64,000 nucleotides of DNA from Pseudoips prasinana. Lineage: Eukaryota > Arthropoda > Insecta > Lepidoptera > Nolidae. Of the stretch, positions 42,718 through 53,799 are shown in pieces. Numbering within the stretch: the stretch's first letter is position 1; every line of letters begins with the position of its first letter. The stretch spans positions 2,304,001 through 2,368,000 of the forward strand of contig OX621241.1 of NCBI GenBank assembly GCA_951640165.1. Reading direction: 5' to 3'. The notes under the pieces were generated by a model, which worked only from the letters and a program-made list of their open reading frames with translations, made no database searches and was not told the origin of the DNA. Made by a program: the position numbers and the translations under genes.

Positions 42718-42941
42718 CGATCTCAAAAATGGGAAATAATAAATTTAATCATCCGGCGGGTCTCGAACCTGCATCATCTACCAATCCGGTGTAGGCGATC
42801 TGCGTTAAGCTACGAACGATACACGCTGGCAGATCAAAATTAGGATTCCCATGCTAACACCCTTCCGGAGGATAGGACAATCCTAAATATGATCTGCCAG
42901 CGTGTATCGTTCGTAACTTAACGCATTCCCATTTTTGAGAT
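42718..42941. mobile_element. S5 SINE in an inverted head-to-head arrangement
   Basis: 42718-42836 is a minus S5 copy (box B GGTTCGAGACCC, box-A-like GTAGCTTAACGC). 42837-42941 repeats its head in the opposite orientation. The arms GCGTTAAGCTACGAACGATA (from 42790) and TATCGTTCGTAACTTAACGC pair over 34 bp with one mismatch, and ATCTCAAAAATGGGAA pairs outside them. Confidence 0.65.
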
Positions 42942-42989
42942 TAGATAAACGCTTTGCATTGCGAATAATGCTATAAAATTAAAATTTAT

Positions 42990-43340
42990 ATATACTAGAC
43001 GTAACTGGCTATGAGAGAAACAGAAAAAGAAAATGGGTGCTCGAACCTCTCTCTCGTGCCCCTACAGTAATATAAGAAATGCTCTCTCTCTCTCTTTCTA
43101 TCATCATTAGCTTATATCTCCTTCTCAACTTCCGTTCGCCCCATCCGATTTTCGTAACATTTTCTATAGACTTTTTTTTTTTTAATAAATGTCGTTTATT
43201 TTCTCCACAAACATTTAAAATAAAAGTTACGAGGTTGCAGGTTAGAAATAGGTTGTACAGATATGTTGTGGAGACTGGAGCCGGTACTAGGTTTCAACAT
43301 TCACCAGCTTACGCGCCAAGTCAAACGTGTGTTATCAACT
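42990..43340 (+). repeat. AG-rich repeat interrupted by a poly(A) fragment
   Basis: GGCTATGAGAGAAACAGAAA, GTGCCCCTACAGTAATATA, (CT)n and CTTCTCAACTTCCGTTCGCC. It resumes at ACATTCACCAGCTTACGCGC (43298) after a foreign stretch. Confidence 0.65.
43172..43293 (-). mobile_element. Poly(A)-ended retro-insert of unknown origin
   Basis: On the minus strand an AATAAACGAC signal lies about 10 nt before an A-run (T run 43171-43181). The ~100 bp upstream match no other repeat here. It may be a truncated LINE/SINE or a processed transcript end. No clear target duplication. Confidence 0.5.
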
Positions 43341-43399
43341 TCAAATACATTTTTTGGACTGAATTGGGATTATAACCCAGGACCTCAAATACAGTACTT

Positions 43400-43940
43400 G
43401 ACCTTTATAATTGATGTACCGCCAGAAATGGATCCGTAGTAAAACTAAGTATTAAAGTACTTAGGAGACATGACGAGCTAATGTAGTAGGCAGGTGACGA
43501 TTGGAAAGGTTAACTTTGTACATTTGACTGAAGTATTCGAGATAATGAAGGATTTCCGAGAAGGAATTATTGGATAAAATATTTTTTTACTTAGAATGGA
43601 AGCACCTTTTTTATAATCAATATTCTTGAATATTTCAATTTCAAGAAGAGCTGATGGAATTATGCCTATTACAAATCTGATTAGAATTTTATGTTCGATA
43701 TTTGACGGGATGAAAAAGCTTCATAATTTGTCTGAATACCTACTAGTTGAAATTTTTGGTACATTTTATAATAGGAATATATATTGGATTATTTTATTTG
43801 ACAAGGAAAACAGGAACAATGTTCTTTTTAAAAAGATAGTGACGTCAGCTGTTGATGTTTTCGTGATGATTTTTTATCGTTGGTTTCTTTCCATCGGGGG
43901 TTGTTGGTCCATCGTGACAGTAAAACTCGAACATAGGTTT
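43400..43940. other. No gene supported
   Basis: A 115-codon frame (43626-43973) runs into an S3 SINE at its end and has no domain. Its rich F/I/Y content fits AT-rich non-coding DNA. Confidence 0.35.
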
Positions 43941-44140
43941 TTTTCAAAGACAACTTCCGCATTAGGAAAATGAATCCCTGTGTTTACTTGTGGACAACAT
44001 ACATATAATTGACGGACACAAAGTACACCCAGACTTAGAACAACTATTTATGGGTCACACAAATAGTTGTCCTGTGCGGGATTCGAACCCGGAACACGAA
44101 GTGGCGAGGCTGCCTTAACCGATACGCCACACGTGCAGTC
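43941..44140 (-). mobile_element. S3 tRNA-derived SINE
   Basis: Minus strand: GACTGCACGTGTGGCGTATC, CCGGGTTCGAATCCCGC (box B), GTGTGACCCATAAATAGTTG. The best box B in the S3 family. Confidence 0.8.
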
Positions 44141-44184
44141 AAATTTACATTATGATTAGGTGTCTTTATAAATCAGACAACCGA

Positions 44185-44268
44185 ACTCAAACTCCGAGCA
44201 TAGAACTATGGGCCACTCAAACACATAGTGGCGAGGCGACCTTAACCACTGCGCCATAGGTGCTGTCA
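44185..44268 (-). mobile_element. S3 SINE head fragment
   Basis: Minus strand: GACAGCACCTATGGCGCAGT, GGTTAAGGTCGCCTCGCC. Box B is lost. Confidence 0.5.
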
Positions 44269-44341
44269 TATTTCAATATTTTATATCAATTGTGAACTTA
44301 TTAGTGAATTTGACACTATACTTTTATAAAAGTATAGATAA

Positions 44342-44592
44342 CTAGTGGCTCGCTACGTATAAGGCATAGTAATAAAAAAAATATTATTAAGTTCATTTAT
44401 TCAAACAAAAAAATATTTTAAATTGCTAGCTAGTAAAAACAACGATTTTACACTTTTTTTTAATTTTCTCTACGTACAAACCTTCCCTGGACTTCCACGA
44501 ATAATTCAAGACCAAAATTAGCCAAATCGGTAAAGGCGTTGTTGAGTTAAAACATTACAACGAAAAGTGGCATTGATTTTTATATATATAGA
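44342..44592 (-). mobile_element. Helitron-like element
   Basis: CTAG (44342-44345) follows host A; the far end is TATATATATAGA, so the minus strand starts TCTATATATATAAAAATC. The usual GC hairpin near CTAG is weak, so this is a degraded copy or a different family. Confidence 0.45.
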
Positions 44593-44599
44593 CTATGAA

Positions 44600-45190
44600 T
44601 TTTTTACAGCAAAATAGAAAATAATTTCACCATCTTTTATTCAAGTTTCACCCTCTACTCCTATAAGAACTAACCCAACACCCAAAAAGACTTGACAGCT
44701 AAACGTGACGCGCCCCGTCACGTCATTTGCACAAAATTAAATACCCTTCAAAGACGACAACCGGACACCCCTTCCCCTTCTACGGGGACCGGACACCGGG
44801 AGATCCCCTCCCCCTCACAGATGGATTGGTATTGCCTCGCGAATGCAGGTGGGCAGCGATCTCCGAGCGATTTATAAAGTACTATCTTATGTTGACTGTT
44901 TCTTCAAGGTGGTTTTAATTGATGGAGATACCGATGTCGGAATTTTATTAATTCGAGACGTAGTAGAGTGAACTAGAAACACAATAAAAAGAATCAATCA
45001 ATCAATATATTTATTTGAATGAATATGGAAAATACAAAATACAGATCTTTAAAAATAAATTTTTGGAACAACATATTCTGCCAAAGTTGGGCGTACAAAC
45101 TTACATTTTAATAATAGTTATAGTAATTTAAATACATTTTAAACTCTTATCAATAAATAAAAATAATAATTTAAAGCCCTCATTTATGAT
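44600..45190. other. GC-rich islet at 44.70-44.87 kb, otherwise no feature
   Basis: 44700-44870 has GACGCGCCCCGTCACGTCA and GGACCGGACACCGGGAG and is not repeated here. It could be single-copy regulatory or exon DNA; two short overlapping frames are not convincing. Confidence 0.3.
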
Positions 45191-45194
45191 AACC

Positions 45195-45395
45195 TCAAAA
45201 ACGAGTATTTCTAGAAAACAAAGGATAACACCTACATCCTCCGGAAGTGTGTTAGCAAGGTTAGTTACATTTCATCGGTCAGTGTGTATCGTTCGTAGCT
45301 TAACGCAGAGCGCCTACCCCGGAATAGTAGAGGGTGTTGATTCAAAACCTGCCGGACGATTAAAATTATGATTTCTCGTTTTAAAGATCAAAATT
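45195..45395 (+). mobile_element. S5 tRNA-like SINE
   Basis: GTGTGTATCGTTCGTAGCTT (box A region), CAGAGCGCCTACCCCGGAAT, degraded box B GATTCAAAACCTGCCGG. Matches 42718 in reverse. Confidence 0.6.
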
Positions 45396-45398
45396 CAT

Positions 45399-45593
45399 TT
45401 CACCGACTTCAAAAATGGGGAGGAATTTCTTTTGTTTGTATAATTATGTCTATAAGTTTAACGTGGTTTCTCCGCTATTTCTTAATCTACTTTATTGTAC
45501 TTTTTTATTTGATAGGGATTTTTTTTACTTCGGAAATGAACCATTCTTTTTAAATCCAAAATTTTATCCTAAAACTCGAAGTCGGTTGTAAGC
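45399..45593. repeat. Repeat bounded by ACCGACTTC and GAAGTCGGTT
   Basis: ACCGACTTCAAAAATGGGGA at the left and TCGAAGTCGGTT at the right are inverted. The interior is AT-rich. It is probably a deletion form of a common lepidopteran repeat. Confidence 0.45.
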
Positions 45594-45599
45594 TTTTAA

Positions 45600-46760
45600 A
45601 ACAGATATTGTCTTTAAAAATGAGGCAATCTTATCGGTTTATAATTAAATATATAATATAACTAAAAAATACTAGAATTTAATTTATTTTGGATACAATT
45701 TCATTATCCTCTTGCCACAGTCATGTACCAAAACGCACGGTCACGACTATGGAGTCGTATTTTGGTTTGCCATCTATATATGACACGTACAAATAGTAGA
45801 AGTTATGGATAGAATATGTCCTATACCTACATAAAATGTTCAATTTACGTTCTTTTAAGAGAACTCTATCCAAACAAACATTAAATTCAAAACTGAAATA
45901 CTAATATTTTTTATTCCCCGTATGCTTCGTTCTTGCGTCTACTTGCTGCAGCAATATCAATCCATCTGGCGGGGGGGTGGGAGTGGGGTGGGGGTGTCAC
46001 GTCACTGTCTTAAATGACTGTCACGGGTGTACTCCCGGCGTCTGAAGAAGAGATGGACGGGTTTACAATGCTACCCAGGAATATTGCGCTGTTACTGCAG
46101 TTTTGATAGGATGTAGGGCATTGCACTAAGACTTTTGAACAACGTAAATGAGTCTATTGTAATGTGCTTATTTTTTATATGTATATTCGCTATCCATATG
46201 GTTATTTAGGCAAAAATACGATGCGGTATTATAATATGGGGCAACTCCGTAGATTTTGAAAGAGTATTTAAAACCTAAAATATATATACGAGCTATATGC
46301 GGTGTTTCTCCACAAGACAGCTGCAAACCTCTTTTATATTCGCTACCCATATGTTTATTTAATTAATAAACGTTTACCTATATTAAAATCAATATAAATT
46401 TCGTTAACTTATGTTGCGATATAGTAAACGTATACAAGGTTAAACATAAATAGTGCACGGAACTTAAGGAGCTTAATTTGCCTATGAAACGTGTAACTCA
46501 TCAGTATATCGGCTAAAATCCGTACAAGAAGAATCCCATACAATAATAACAATGAGCTAATAAATACTACGCGACTGAAAAAAAAATGTTGGTATTCCTC
46601 AAACTGGTTTTGTTCAACTGGTTCCGTTTCCCGGTAGATAACGCTCCTTATGTCCACTATTTACGTTACAACTTCTCGGTAAATAAGTAGTATAACAAAG
46701 TTTAATTAAAAAAAGTTTAATTAGTGGCCTACATCAAAATGGAGGATGTTGCCAAAGCGA
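45600..46760. other. No gene recognised
   Basis: A G-rich run with TGTCACGTCACTG lies at 45970-46010. TTCGCTATCCATATGGTTAT (46187) recurs as TTCGCTACCCATATGTTTAT at 46338, a ~150-bp spaced direct repeat. Confidence 0.3.
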
Positions 46761-46765
46761 CTTTA

Positions 46766-47340
46766 TCTATATTTGTAGGAAAGTCAAAACTGTACATTGA
46801 ATATTTTTTTAAAAGGATACCTGGGGCGTGGTCTACAATCGATATCGAAGCCAAAAATATAGTTTTTAAAATTTTTGTCTGTTAGTCCTTTTGCCTGTAG
46901 GTATGTCCGGAATGCTGTGTGGTGACGGCGACAAATATCAGAATCAGAATATCATCACCCCATCTCATCCCGTGGGGGGCGTAGAAGTCGACCCGAGGGA
47001 ATATCTACCAGAGGACAGGAAGCAGCTTCCTTCTGAGTACTACGACCATCATACTGCGATCGCCAACCCGCCTGCCAAGCGTGGCGATTATGGCATATCC
47101 CCTCAAGATGATTCTTGAGGGAGGCTTGTCCAGCAGTGGACTTATTTTAGCTGTAATGATGATGATGATGATGTCCGGGCTAAACTCAAAAAGCACTGCA
47201 TGGATTAACTTCAAATTTTACATTAATATTACTAAGTCGGGTAAACATATAGGCTACATATTGTCACGCTATCACATACGGGGGAGGAGCCGTGATAATT
47301 TGTAAAATTTAACGCGGGTAAAACCGCAGTGCACGGCTCG
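46766..47340 (+). mobile_element. Hel-A Helitron interrupted by RS copy C
   Basis: It starts TCTATATTTGTAGGAAAGTC and ends GCGGGTAAAACCGCAGTGC, ACGGCTCG before host T; the terminal CTAG has become CTCG. RS splits the TATGTCCGGGCTAAACTC block. Confidence 0.8.
46911..47170 (+). mobile_element. RS element, copy C (young)
   Basis: Starts AATGCTGTGTGGTGACGGCG, lacking the usual first two or three bases; ends TGTAATGATG and (ATG)n. ATGTCCGG is duplicated at 46903-46910 and 47171-47178. About two body differences from copy A. Confidence 0.9.
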
Positions 47341-47430
47341 TTTTTAAATAAAAATCAAATAATTATGTCGGCGTTTTAAGCAAATGGTTTATACCTGGCA
47401 AGTAGCAGTTGATTAATTTTTAGTTTAAAA

Positions 47431-47505
47431 GGTAGAGTGCTTCGGAGGGCACGTTAAGCTGTCGGTCCCGGTTCTACTATTAGGCAAAACTCGTTAAGCC
47501 ATGTC
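47431..47505 (+). mobile_element. 5S-SINE body fragment
   Basis: GTGCTTCGGAGGGCACGTTA, AGCTGTCGGTCCCGGTTCTA, CGTTAAGCCATGTCA. The 5S head is missing. Confidence 0.6.
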
Positions 47506-47509
47506 ACAC

Positions 47510-48310
47510 ATTCGGTGAGGTAGGTAATATTGAATACGGGTCTATGCGATGATTGATATGAAACCTGTGCGAGGGCCATATAGCCCGTTGTCTTCCCATC
47601 GGGAGCGATCTATCAAAGGTATCAAAGGTGGAACGGCGTTGACGACACAGATAACATGGGTTTATCCGCGGGTAAAAAAATAAAAAAAAAATATTCAAGG
47701 CTAGAGTAAACAGGCATCATATGGGTACGCGCAGTCCACACCTGCCCTTATCATCAACTGAGATTGTGGTCAAGAACAAAAGCATCAGCATTAAAAAATG
47801 TGCATCTCACGTACGCGACAATCACTTACTATCAGAGAAGCCGTATGTTTGTATGCAGACAAAATGAAAAAAAAATAATACTAATCAATTTTTACAAGGG
47901 AGTAATAAATTGTATACAATATTCAAGCAACATAAAGTCAAGTGAACCAATGACCGCCATCCATATCGCGTCACCAAGCGATGTGCTACCACTCACTCAA
48001 ACCTTCAGACAATACCACGTCTTTGCACATAGTCAAACATCAGTCAAAACTGGTATCATACTCAATACTCAATGTTCAATATGGTATGGTAAAGCTAGCT
48101 ATGGTATGGTAATCCTAGCTCATCGTTCAAGGATGTTTGAAAGCCAATGCAATATCTAGATTATAATAAACAAAATTAATATATATTTTTTTTAAATGAC
48201 TTTGTTATCCAATTTAAAATGGAGTGTTATGTTTTCTACAGTCAAAAATAATAGACAGTGTCTAGGGTAGACACAGTCAGACATGGTTTAATGAATTTAG
48301 TATAACGACA
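47510..48310. other. No gene supported
   Basis: A 131-codon frame at 47764-48159 has no recognisable domain. The AGCTATGGTATGGTAAAGC area (48080-48120) is internally repetitive. Confidence 0.35.
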
Positions 48311-48432
48311 ACAACCGGGACCGACAGCAATACGTGCTCTCCGAACAAATTAAAACATTTTTGGCGACCATCTATAGACTGATCGCGTGCCTAAGTGCTT
48401 TAACTCACCGGTCAATTACGGACCAGAATAAT
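48311..48432 (-). mobile_element. 5S-SINE, degraded
   Basis: Minus strand: CTGGTCCGTAATTGACCGGT, GTCTATAGATGGTCGCC (box C with deletion), AGAGCACGTATTGCTGTC. Confidence 0.6.
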
Positions 48433-48499
48433 TCCTTAGTATCTATAAATTTAAATATAGAAAATATTGACGAAGACTTTACTATGCGTTTTACTTGAC

Positions 48500-48650
48500 A
48501 TCATCATATCAGCCGAAAGACGTCCACTGCTAGACAAAGGCCTCCCAAGGATCTCCACAATGGTCGGTCTGCCCGCATCCTGCCTTGCAAGATCGTCGGT
48601 CCTCCTTGTAGGGGGAGTTCCGGTTCGTGGTCGAGAGCCTCAAGAGTTAG
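48500..48650 (-). pseudogene. RTE-type LINE, end of ORF2
   Basis: Minus strand encodes a broken version of the RTE end seen at 17977, including a PP.R...DDL region and VxQWTSF. The tail is a short (ATG)n. Two small deletions break the frame. Confidence 0.7.
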
Positions 48651-48789
48651 AGAACCTACATCATCTTTCAACTGAACAATATGTATACCTCATAGATTAA
48701 AAAATCAATTATTAAAATAGTCTCACAAGCAACGGTTATCACATAACAAACAAATAAAAAAAACACAGTCTAATCGATAACCTCCTCCG

Positions 48790-48890
48790 TATGAACTTTA
48801 ATTGTTCCAAATTTCAGACACCTCCGTGCAATTTTCATAAAAAGTAGTACAACGTTTTTGCTTGACATATTAATATATTATGATAATGAT
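48790..48890 (+). repeat. Repeat paired with 55795-55880
   Basis: AACTTTAATTGTTCCAAATT, CCGTGCAATTTTCATAAAAA, ACAACGTTTTTGCTTGACAT. The copy at 55795 has the same order of blocks. Family not named. Confidence 0.5.
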
Positions 48891-48899
48891 CCTATACAG

Positions 48900-49745
48900 A
48901 AAATCTTATGACTCTTTTGATTTAACTCGTGGATTACGAAGCAAAGCTAGAATATACAAAATGAAAAATAATAAAAACTGACAATCCTGACAAAGACACT
49001 TCCCTTGACACTGGGAAAATATTCAATCATAGTTTAAAATCAAGAACCTAGCATCTGAAGTTAAAACAGCGGGCCGTCGGGCACACGCTTGCATTATCAA
49101 CTTGCATTGGAATGACGCGCGCATCCCTGTCGCAGCCACGTCTCCAAGTTTACTCGCCTCCGTTGGAAATTTCACTCGAGACTTGGTTTGACGGCGCAAG
49201 AAACAAGAGGCTGAAGATGTTTGGAAGATACATCCTCGTTACAAGATATTATTTACATTGAACAGAAGATTAAACTCAATAATTTTATTAGAGACAGAAG
49301 TTTAAGATTATTTATTTTTTATTTATCTATATACAATCCTCCCCGTATTTGAGCTTCATATAAGCTCGACACGACATACATACACATACAAACATACATA
49401 CTATATATGATAATATATTAGATTGGATATTATTTTCCGACGAAAATGCATTAAGTTGAACAAAAAAGTATACATACAAGTAGATATTGTAATAGGTAAA
49501 TAATTCATAGATCAGTTTAGCTAACTGTTTTAAAGGCATCATCTTCAGAGCGTTTGGAATCAACTCATCAATGGATGTTGTTGTGACTTATTTTTGACCT
49601 TGAGATTACATAGTGAAAAGAGATAAAATATTTCACATTACTTTGAATCAAATTACTATCAAAACTAATTTCTAACATCTAACTACTGAAAAATCACGTT
49701 GTTGAAATGTTCTCCTCTGAAATTGTTATGGATAAGCTATTAAAT
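48900..49745. other. No gene recognised
   Basis: 49070-49200 is GC-richer (GCGGGCCGTCGGGCACACG, CGCCTCCGTTGGAAATTTC) and unique here. The rest is AT-rich. Confidence 0.3.
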
Positions 49746-49749
49746 ATAA

Positions 49750-50010
49750 CATCATTAGCCTGATATCATCCATTGCTGAACAAAGTAAAGTCATTCCCAA
49801 AGGTTTCCATAACGTTGCAATTTGGAGTAGTTTGCCGTAGTCACCGCGCTTGACATGCAAGTTGGAAACCGCAGTTAGGTGGTAGTAAGTACACAGGAGG
49901 CGCTGGTGCACGACTACCTGGTGCATCCCTTAGTTATCGACACTCACGGGATGAGATATGGGGTGGCCCTGCTATTCTTTCTGGGCCGGGAACCATACGG
50001 CGAATTCAAT
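49750..50010 (-). mobile_element. RS2 SINE-like element
   Basis: Minus strand: GCCGTATGGTTCCCGGCCCA near the head, then CATCCCGTGAGTGTCGATAA, TTGCATGTCAAGCGCGGTGA and CAGGCTAATGATGTTA tail. The fullest RS2 copy with 1835. Confidence 0.65.
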
Positions 50011-50070
50011 TAGTATCGTCTATTAAAAACAACTTACACTTTTTTTTTTATTTATTTGGTTCACCCACAC

Positions 50071-50169
50071 AGTCATTTAGATCTTAAGTATTGTGCTATT
50101 TTTAAAGATTCATGTTAATGTTTAACATGAATCTTTAAAAATAGCACAATACTTAAGATCTAAATGACT
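50071..50169. repeat. Perfect hairpin, 48-bp arms
   Basis: The left arm starts AGTCATTTAGATCTTAAGTA and ends CATGTTAA; the right arm (50122-50169) is its exact reverse complement. Loop TGT. Nothing else here matches the arm. Confidence 0.95.
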
Positions 50170-50174
50170 AGTTA

Positions 50175-51318
50175 CTTATAGGTAAACACTACATTCAAAA
50201 GGAGAAACCCAAACTCCATAGAAACTCAGGCCTGGCGTTACAGAGCTGGAATTTGGCCATAAATTAAAGCATCTTGAAAGATTTCACGAGCCCAATTTTC
50301 ACGTCTCCCAGCAATGGCCAAATTGCTAAAAACCGACGTTTACTGTTAATTTTTAGGTTATATTTAACCTAAAAGTAAATGCCTGCTTTTACCGATTTGG
50401 ACATTTCTCTAATATATTTTTGTATTTAAATAACTCAACCTTGTTATTAAATTACCCAAATGATATTTTTGAGACATTGTTAGCTATATTTATCAATCTG
50501 GAACGCACATGCCCTACATAAGTCAAGTACCTACGTTTCTACAAAAAAAAGCGCTTACAGTGTGACTTCAGAATGAGCTACTTTTACATTTTTTTTTATG
50601 TGTTACTAAAACCCTAATAACAATTGATAGTTTTCCGAAATAATCCTAATGAGACGTGGTGGATATCAACCCTGTCACTGCATTCGTTATATAATTTTGT
50701 CATTCGGCATTTTTATGTGCGTGATGTCTGACGCGTGTTGTCATATAGTCCTTTCCCAATTTGAAGAGATGACCTGTTCTTTGACAAAATGAGCTCAAAA
50801 CTAAATTAAAATTTCTTCCCTTGAACCACACAACAAAGAGTCAGTTGTCACGTCAGTGCAAACTGTCAAGCCAACTCGACTGTTCTGAGACTGTTCTCAA
50901 ACAACATCTTTGTTCGGTTTTCAATTTTCTTATAATAATTCTAACTTGTAATAAATAGGTAGAAAAATGACTTGAAAAATGATTGATGAAAAATTTTGAC
51001 TGTAGTACTTACTTACTCGTATTTTAAAAACAAATGAAATAATGAAATTTATTCAGCATTTTGGTATTAACATACACTAGTAGGTATTCGACAAGCTCAC
51101 AATGCAGTACAAAAATATAGCCGAATAATAAAATAAAGTACCATAAAAGTATTAATCTTAAAGGATATTTTTTTTATTATAAATTTTAATAATTATGTAA
51201 ATAAACAAGTAACATGTTACTTAGCTACTATTTTTAAATTTAGTACTATTATATTAAAATTTAAGACACAAAGCATATGGCTACTAGCGCAGAAAGCTCT
51301 CAATCAGAAGCTAACTTA
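50175..51318. other. No gene recognised
   Basis: AT-rich. A TGTCACGTCAGTG site lies at 50846-50858. TTAGGTTATATTTAACCTAAA at 50354 is a short inverted repeat. Confidence 0.3.
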
Positions 51319-51321
51319 AGG

Positions 51322-51410
51322 TGCCCTCTTTCCGCACCAAAGAGCTCCCCATTTGGGGTTTGAACCCTGACTCAAGGCACTACCGATAGGTCATACATTG
51401 GGTGCTACCT
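51322..51410 (+). mobile_element. S7 SINE-like fragment
   Basis: GTGCCCTCTTTCCGCACCAA, CATTTGGGGTTTGAACCCTG (box-B-like), as at 8290. Confidence 0.45.
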
Positions 51411-51427
51411 TTGAGGGTTAGTTAAAT

Positions 51428-51671
51428 AATAATAATAATATCTGGGGACAATGTCACACAGATCATCCTAGCCCCAAACTAAGCAAAGCTTGTACTATGG
51501 GTACCAGGCGACGATATACATACTTATATAGATAGATAAATACATATATACATAGAAAACATCCATGACTCAGAAACAAATATTCGTGCTCATCACACAA
51601 ATATTTGCACTTACCGGGATTCGAACCCAGGACGACCAGCTTCGTAGGCAGGATCACTACCAACTAGGCTA
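51428..51671 (-). mobile_element. S1 SINE, 5' end trimmed
   Basis: As other S1 copies but the head ends at TAGCCTAGTTG; the GGTCACCG start is gone. Confidence 0.85.
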
Positions 51672-51689
51672 TTATAATATTGCTGTGTA

Positions 51690-51850
51690 ATTTTTATTAT
51701 GATTAAGATTGTCGCCTCGCCACTATTTTGTTAAGGGTTCGATTCCCGCTCAAAACCTCTATTTGTATGGCCCATATCATTCTGTATCTTGGTGTGCTTT
51801 GAACCCGTAAAGTGCCTTGCCAAACTGGGAATATTTACATAGTGTGGGCT
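51690..51850 (+). mobile_element. S3 SINE, degraded
   Basis: GTCGCCTCGCCACTATTTTG, AGGGTTCGATTCCCGC (box B), TTACATAGTGTGGGC end. Confidence 0.6.
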
Positions 51851-51854
51851 TTTA

Positions 51855-52480
51855 AAAATAGCAGCAGTTTATTCGTACAGTATAATTTTATAATAGGTTG
51901 CTTGATTCTAATTAATTGTCCTTTACTGTTCTGGCAAAGCGTAAATCTCATCCCTTACACCACCCTCCATGGAGTCAGTTGTCACGTCAGTGTATATTCA
52001 CGCTGCGGACGACAGGGACTCAACTGTTGGAGCCAGTTCTTACATAACGTCGTCTTCACTCCGTCCAGGTCATCCGATAACATCCGATGTTTAGCTTCTA
52101 TAAAAGAACTTTTGGGAAAATAAAGCATTGTATGGACGCAGAACTATTGAGTGGAAAATCTTATTTATATGTCGTTACCTATAAGCTGTAAGACAACTAC
52201 CTTGTCGATAGCGGTAGCGTGTAGAGATGGGACAAAAGTATGTTATATAAAAATTTTACAGGTAAGAAAAATCTCAGAGAGTCTGGTATATGGGGGTGTT
52301 AAAACTGCTTTGGAGAGTAAAGGGATTAGAGTTGCGTCATTGTTGGGATTGTCCGTTTGGAATTCGAGAGCATTTTTGAAGTGAAGTAGTGCTTGTGAAG
52401 AATCGTGGAGCACTTTTTGGATGAACAAAAATCATGGTACTTACGTCACCATCACGTCATGCTTCCCATGAGCTATATAT
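51855..52480. other. No gene recognised
   Basis: A TGTCACGTCAGTG site lies at 51980-51992. Short frames overlap on both strands with no domain. Confidence 0.3.
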
Positions 52481-52481
52481 G

Positions 52482-52820
52482 TTGACTGCCTCGTTGGTCT
52501 AGCGGTAGCGTGTTCAACCGCAGGTAAAGGTTCAAATCCCGGGTCGAACCAATAAGTGATTTTGGGATTTTTCCGTAAAAAGAAATTTCTCAGTATCAGC
52601 CCGAAGTCTGGAAGTTGGCGGTATTACACCCCCGTGCCTCGGAGAGCACGTAAAGCCGTCGGTCCTGTACCTGAACTCTTTCCGGTCGTGTGAGTGATGG
52701 AATAGAAAGTGCCCCTGTGTTTGCGCACACACTTGTGCACTATAATATGTCCTGCGCAATTGGCTAGTCTCCATTAATACTGGCCGCCGTGGCCGAAATT
52801 CGGTCGGAGGGACATCATTT
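52482..52820 (+). mobile_element. S6 tRNA-derived SINE, full length
   Basis: TGACTGCCTCGTTGGTCTAG (box A), AAGGTTCAAATCCCGGGTC (box B), AGTGATTTTGGGATTTTTCC, GTGCCTCGGAGAGCACGTAA, TGGCCGCCGTGGCCGAAATT. The reference copy for S6. A small deletion follows TTTCCGGTCGTGT. Confidence 0.9.
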
Positions 52821-52829
52821 TCATATGTA

Positions 52830-53180
52830 TAACTATTATATTGTAGATTATTTAGATTAGGAGTACAAAAACACTTTACGTTTACACTTCTATCGGCAGT
52901 CCCCAAGACTGCCCCGCCTTTCTTTTTACAAGGAACTCGCCACGTGCTATGTCTTTAAAGTCACTTCTCATCCTTTATTGTTTACTTATTGACTACACAT
53001 ACTGTTTTGTCGGCATTAAAACTCTTTTACTTATATATAATATTATATTCAGTTAACTCGATCGATACGTTATAATATAAATAAAATAAATATCTAGGCT
53101 GGGTGCCAAGTGACGAGCAGAATCAATTAATGTATATTTGTTTTATTTTCTTTGTGTGTATTCCATTAAACCTATATGTT
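52830..53180. other. No feature recognised
   Basis: AT-rich spacer between two S6 copies. Confidence 0.3.
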
Positions 53181-53183
53181 TTA

Positions 53184-53438
53184 TGATTGCCTCGTTGGTC
53201 TAACGGTAGCATATTGAACCGTAAATGTTGAAGTCCTGGGTTCAAATCCCGGGGCGGGCCAAAAAGTGACTTTTCTATGCTGTTGATGCTGTACTTACCT
53301 GAACTGTTTCTAGTCGTGTGGAATAGAAAGTGCCCCCGTTTTTGCGCACACACTTGTGTACTATAATATGTCCCGCGAACTTGGCTAGTCTCCATTGAGA
53401 CTGGCCACCATGACAGATATTCGACCTGGAGGACATCA
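53184..53438 (+). mobile_element. S6 SINE with internal deletion
   Basis: GATTGCCTCGTTGGTCTAAC, CTGGGTTCAAATCCCGGGGC (box B), then a jump to CTGTACTTACCTGAACTGTT. The middle ~100 bp is missing. Confidence 0.8.
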
Positions 53439-53444
53439 TTTAAT

Positions 53445-53790
53445 TATTATCGCATTTTCTCCTCTGTTGCAAACACCTTTGCGAAATTTTACTTTAGAGC
53501 ACTAATAGTTACTATTTGCTTCTCCCACTTATCACTCGGGCCACACTGTCATGTCAGTGTACTGTCGTGTTGACAGCAAAGACTGGATTGTTCAGCTGCA
53601 GTGACAGCCACGTCTTAGTTCAGTTCAGTGTTATTGATTGTGATGCGATTGGATTGATAAGATGGAGTTGTGATTCGCTTCAGTGCGATGGCGATTTGTT
53701 GGAACGTATTCTATCTTGAAAGTAATGGACATATTTTTATTAGAAAGTGTTTTTAATACTTTGTAAAGTATAAATTTACGGTGGATCGCA
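53445..53790. other. No gene recognised
   Basis: 53540-53620 is GC-richer with CTGTCATGTCAGTGTACTG, a one-base variant of the motif found in other islets. Confidence 0.3.
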
Positions 53791-53799
53791 GATAATCCT

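Noticed and set aside
43626..43973. 115-codon plus frame as a gene
   Set aside because: It ends inside an S3 SINE and has no domain.
47764..48159. 131-codon plus frame as a gene
   Set aside because: No recognisable domain and internally repetitive DNA (TATGGTA words). AT-rich non-coding sequence gives such frames by chance.
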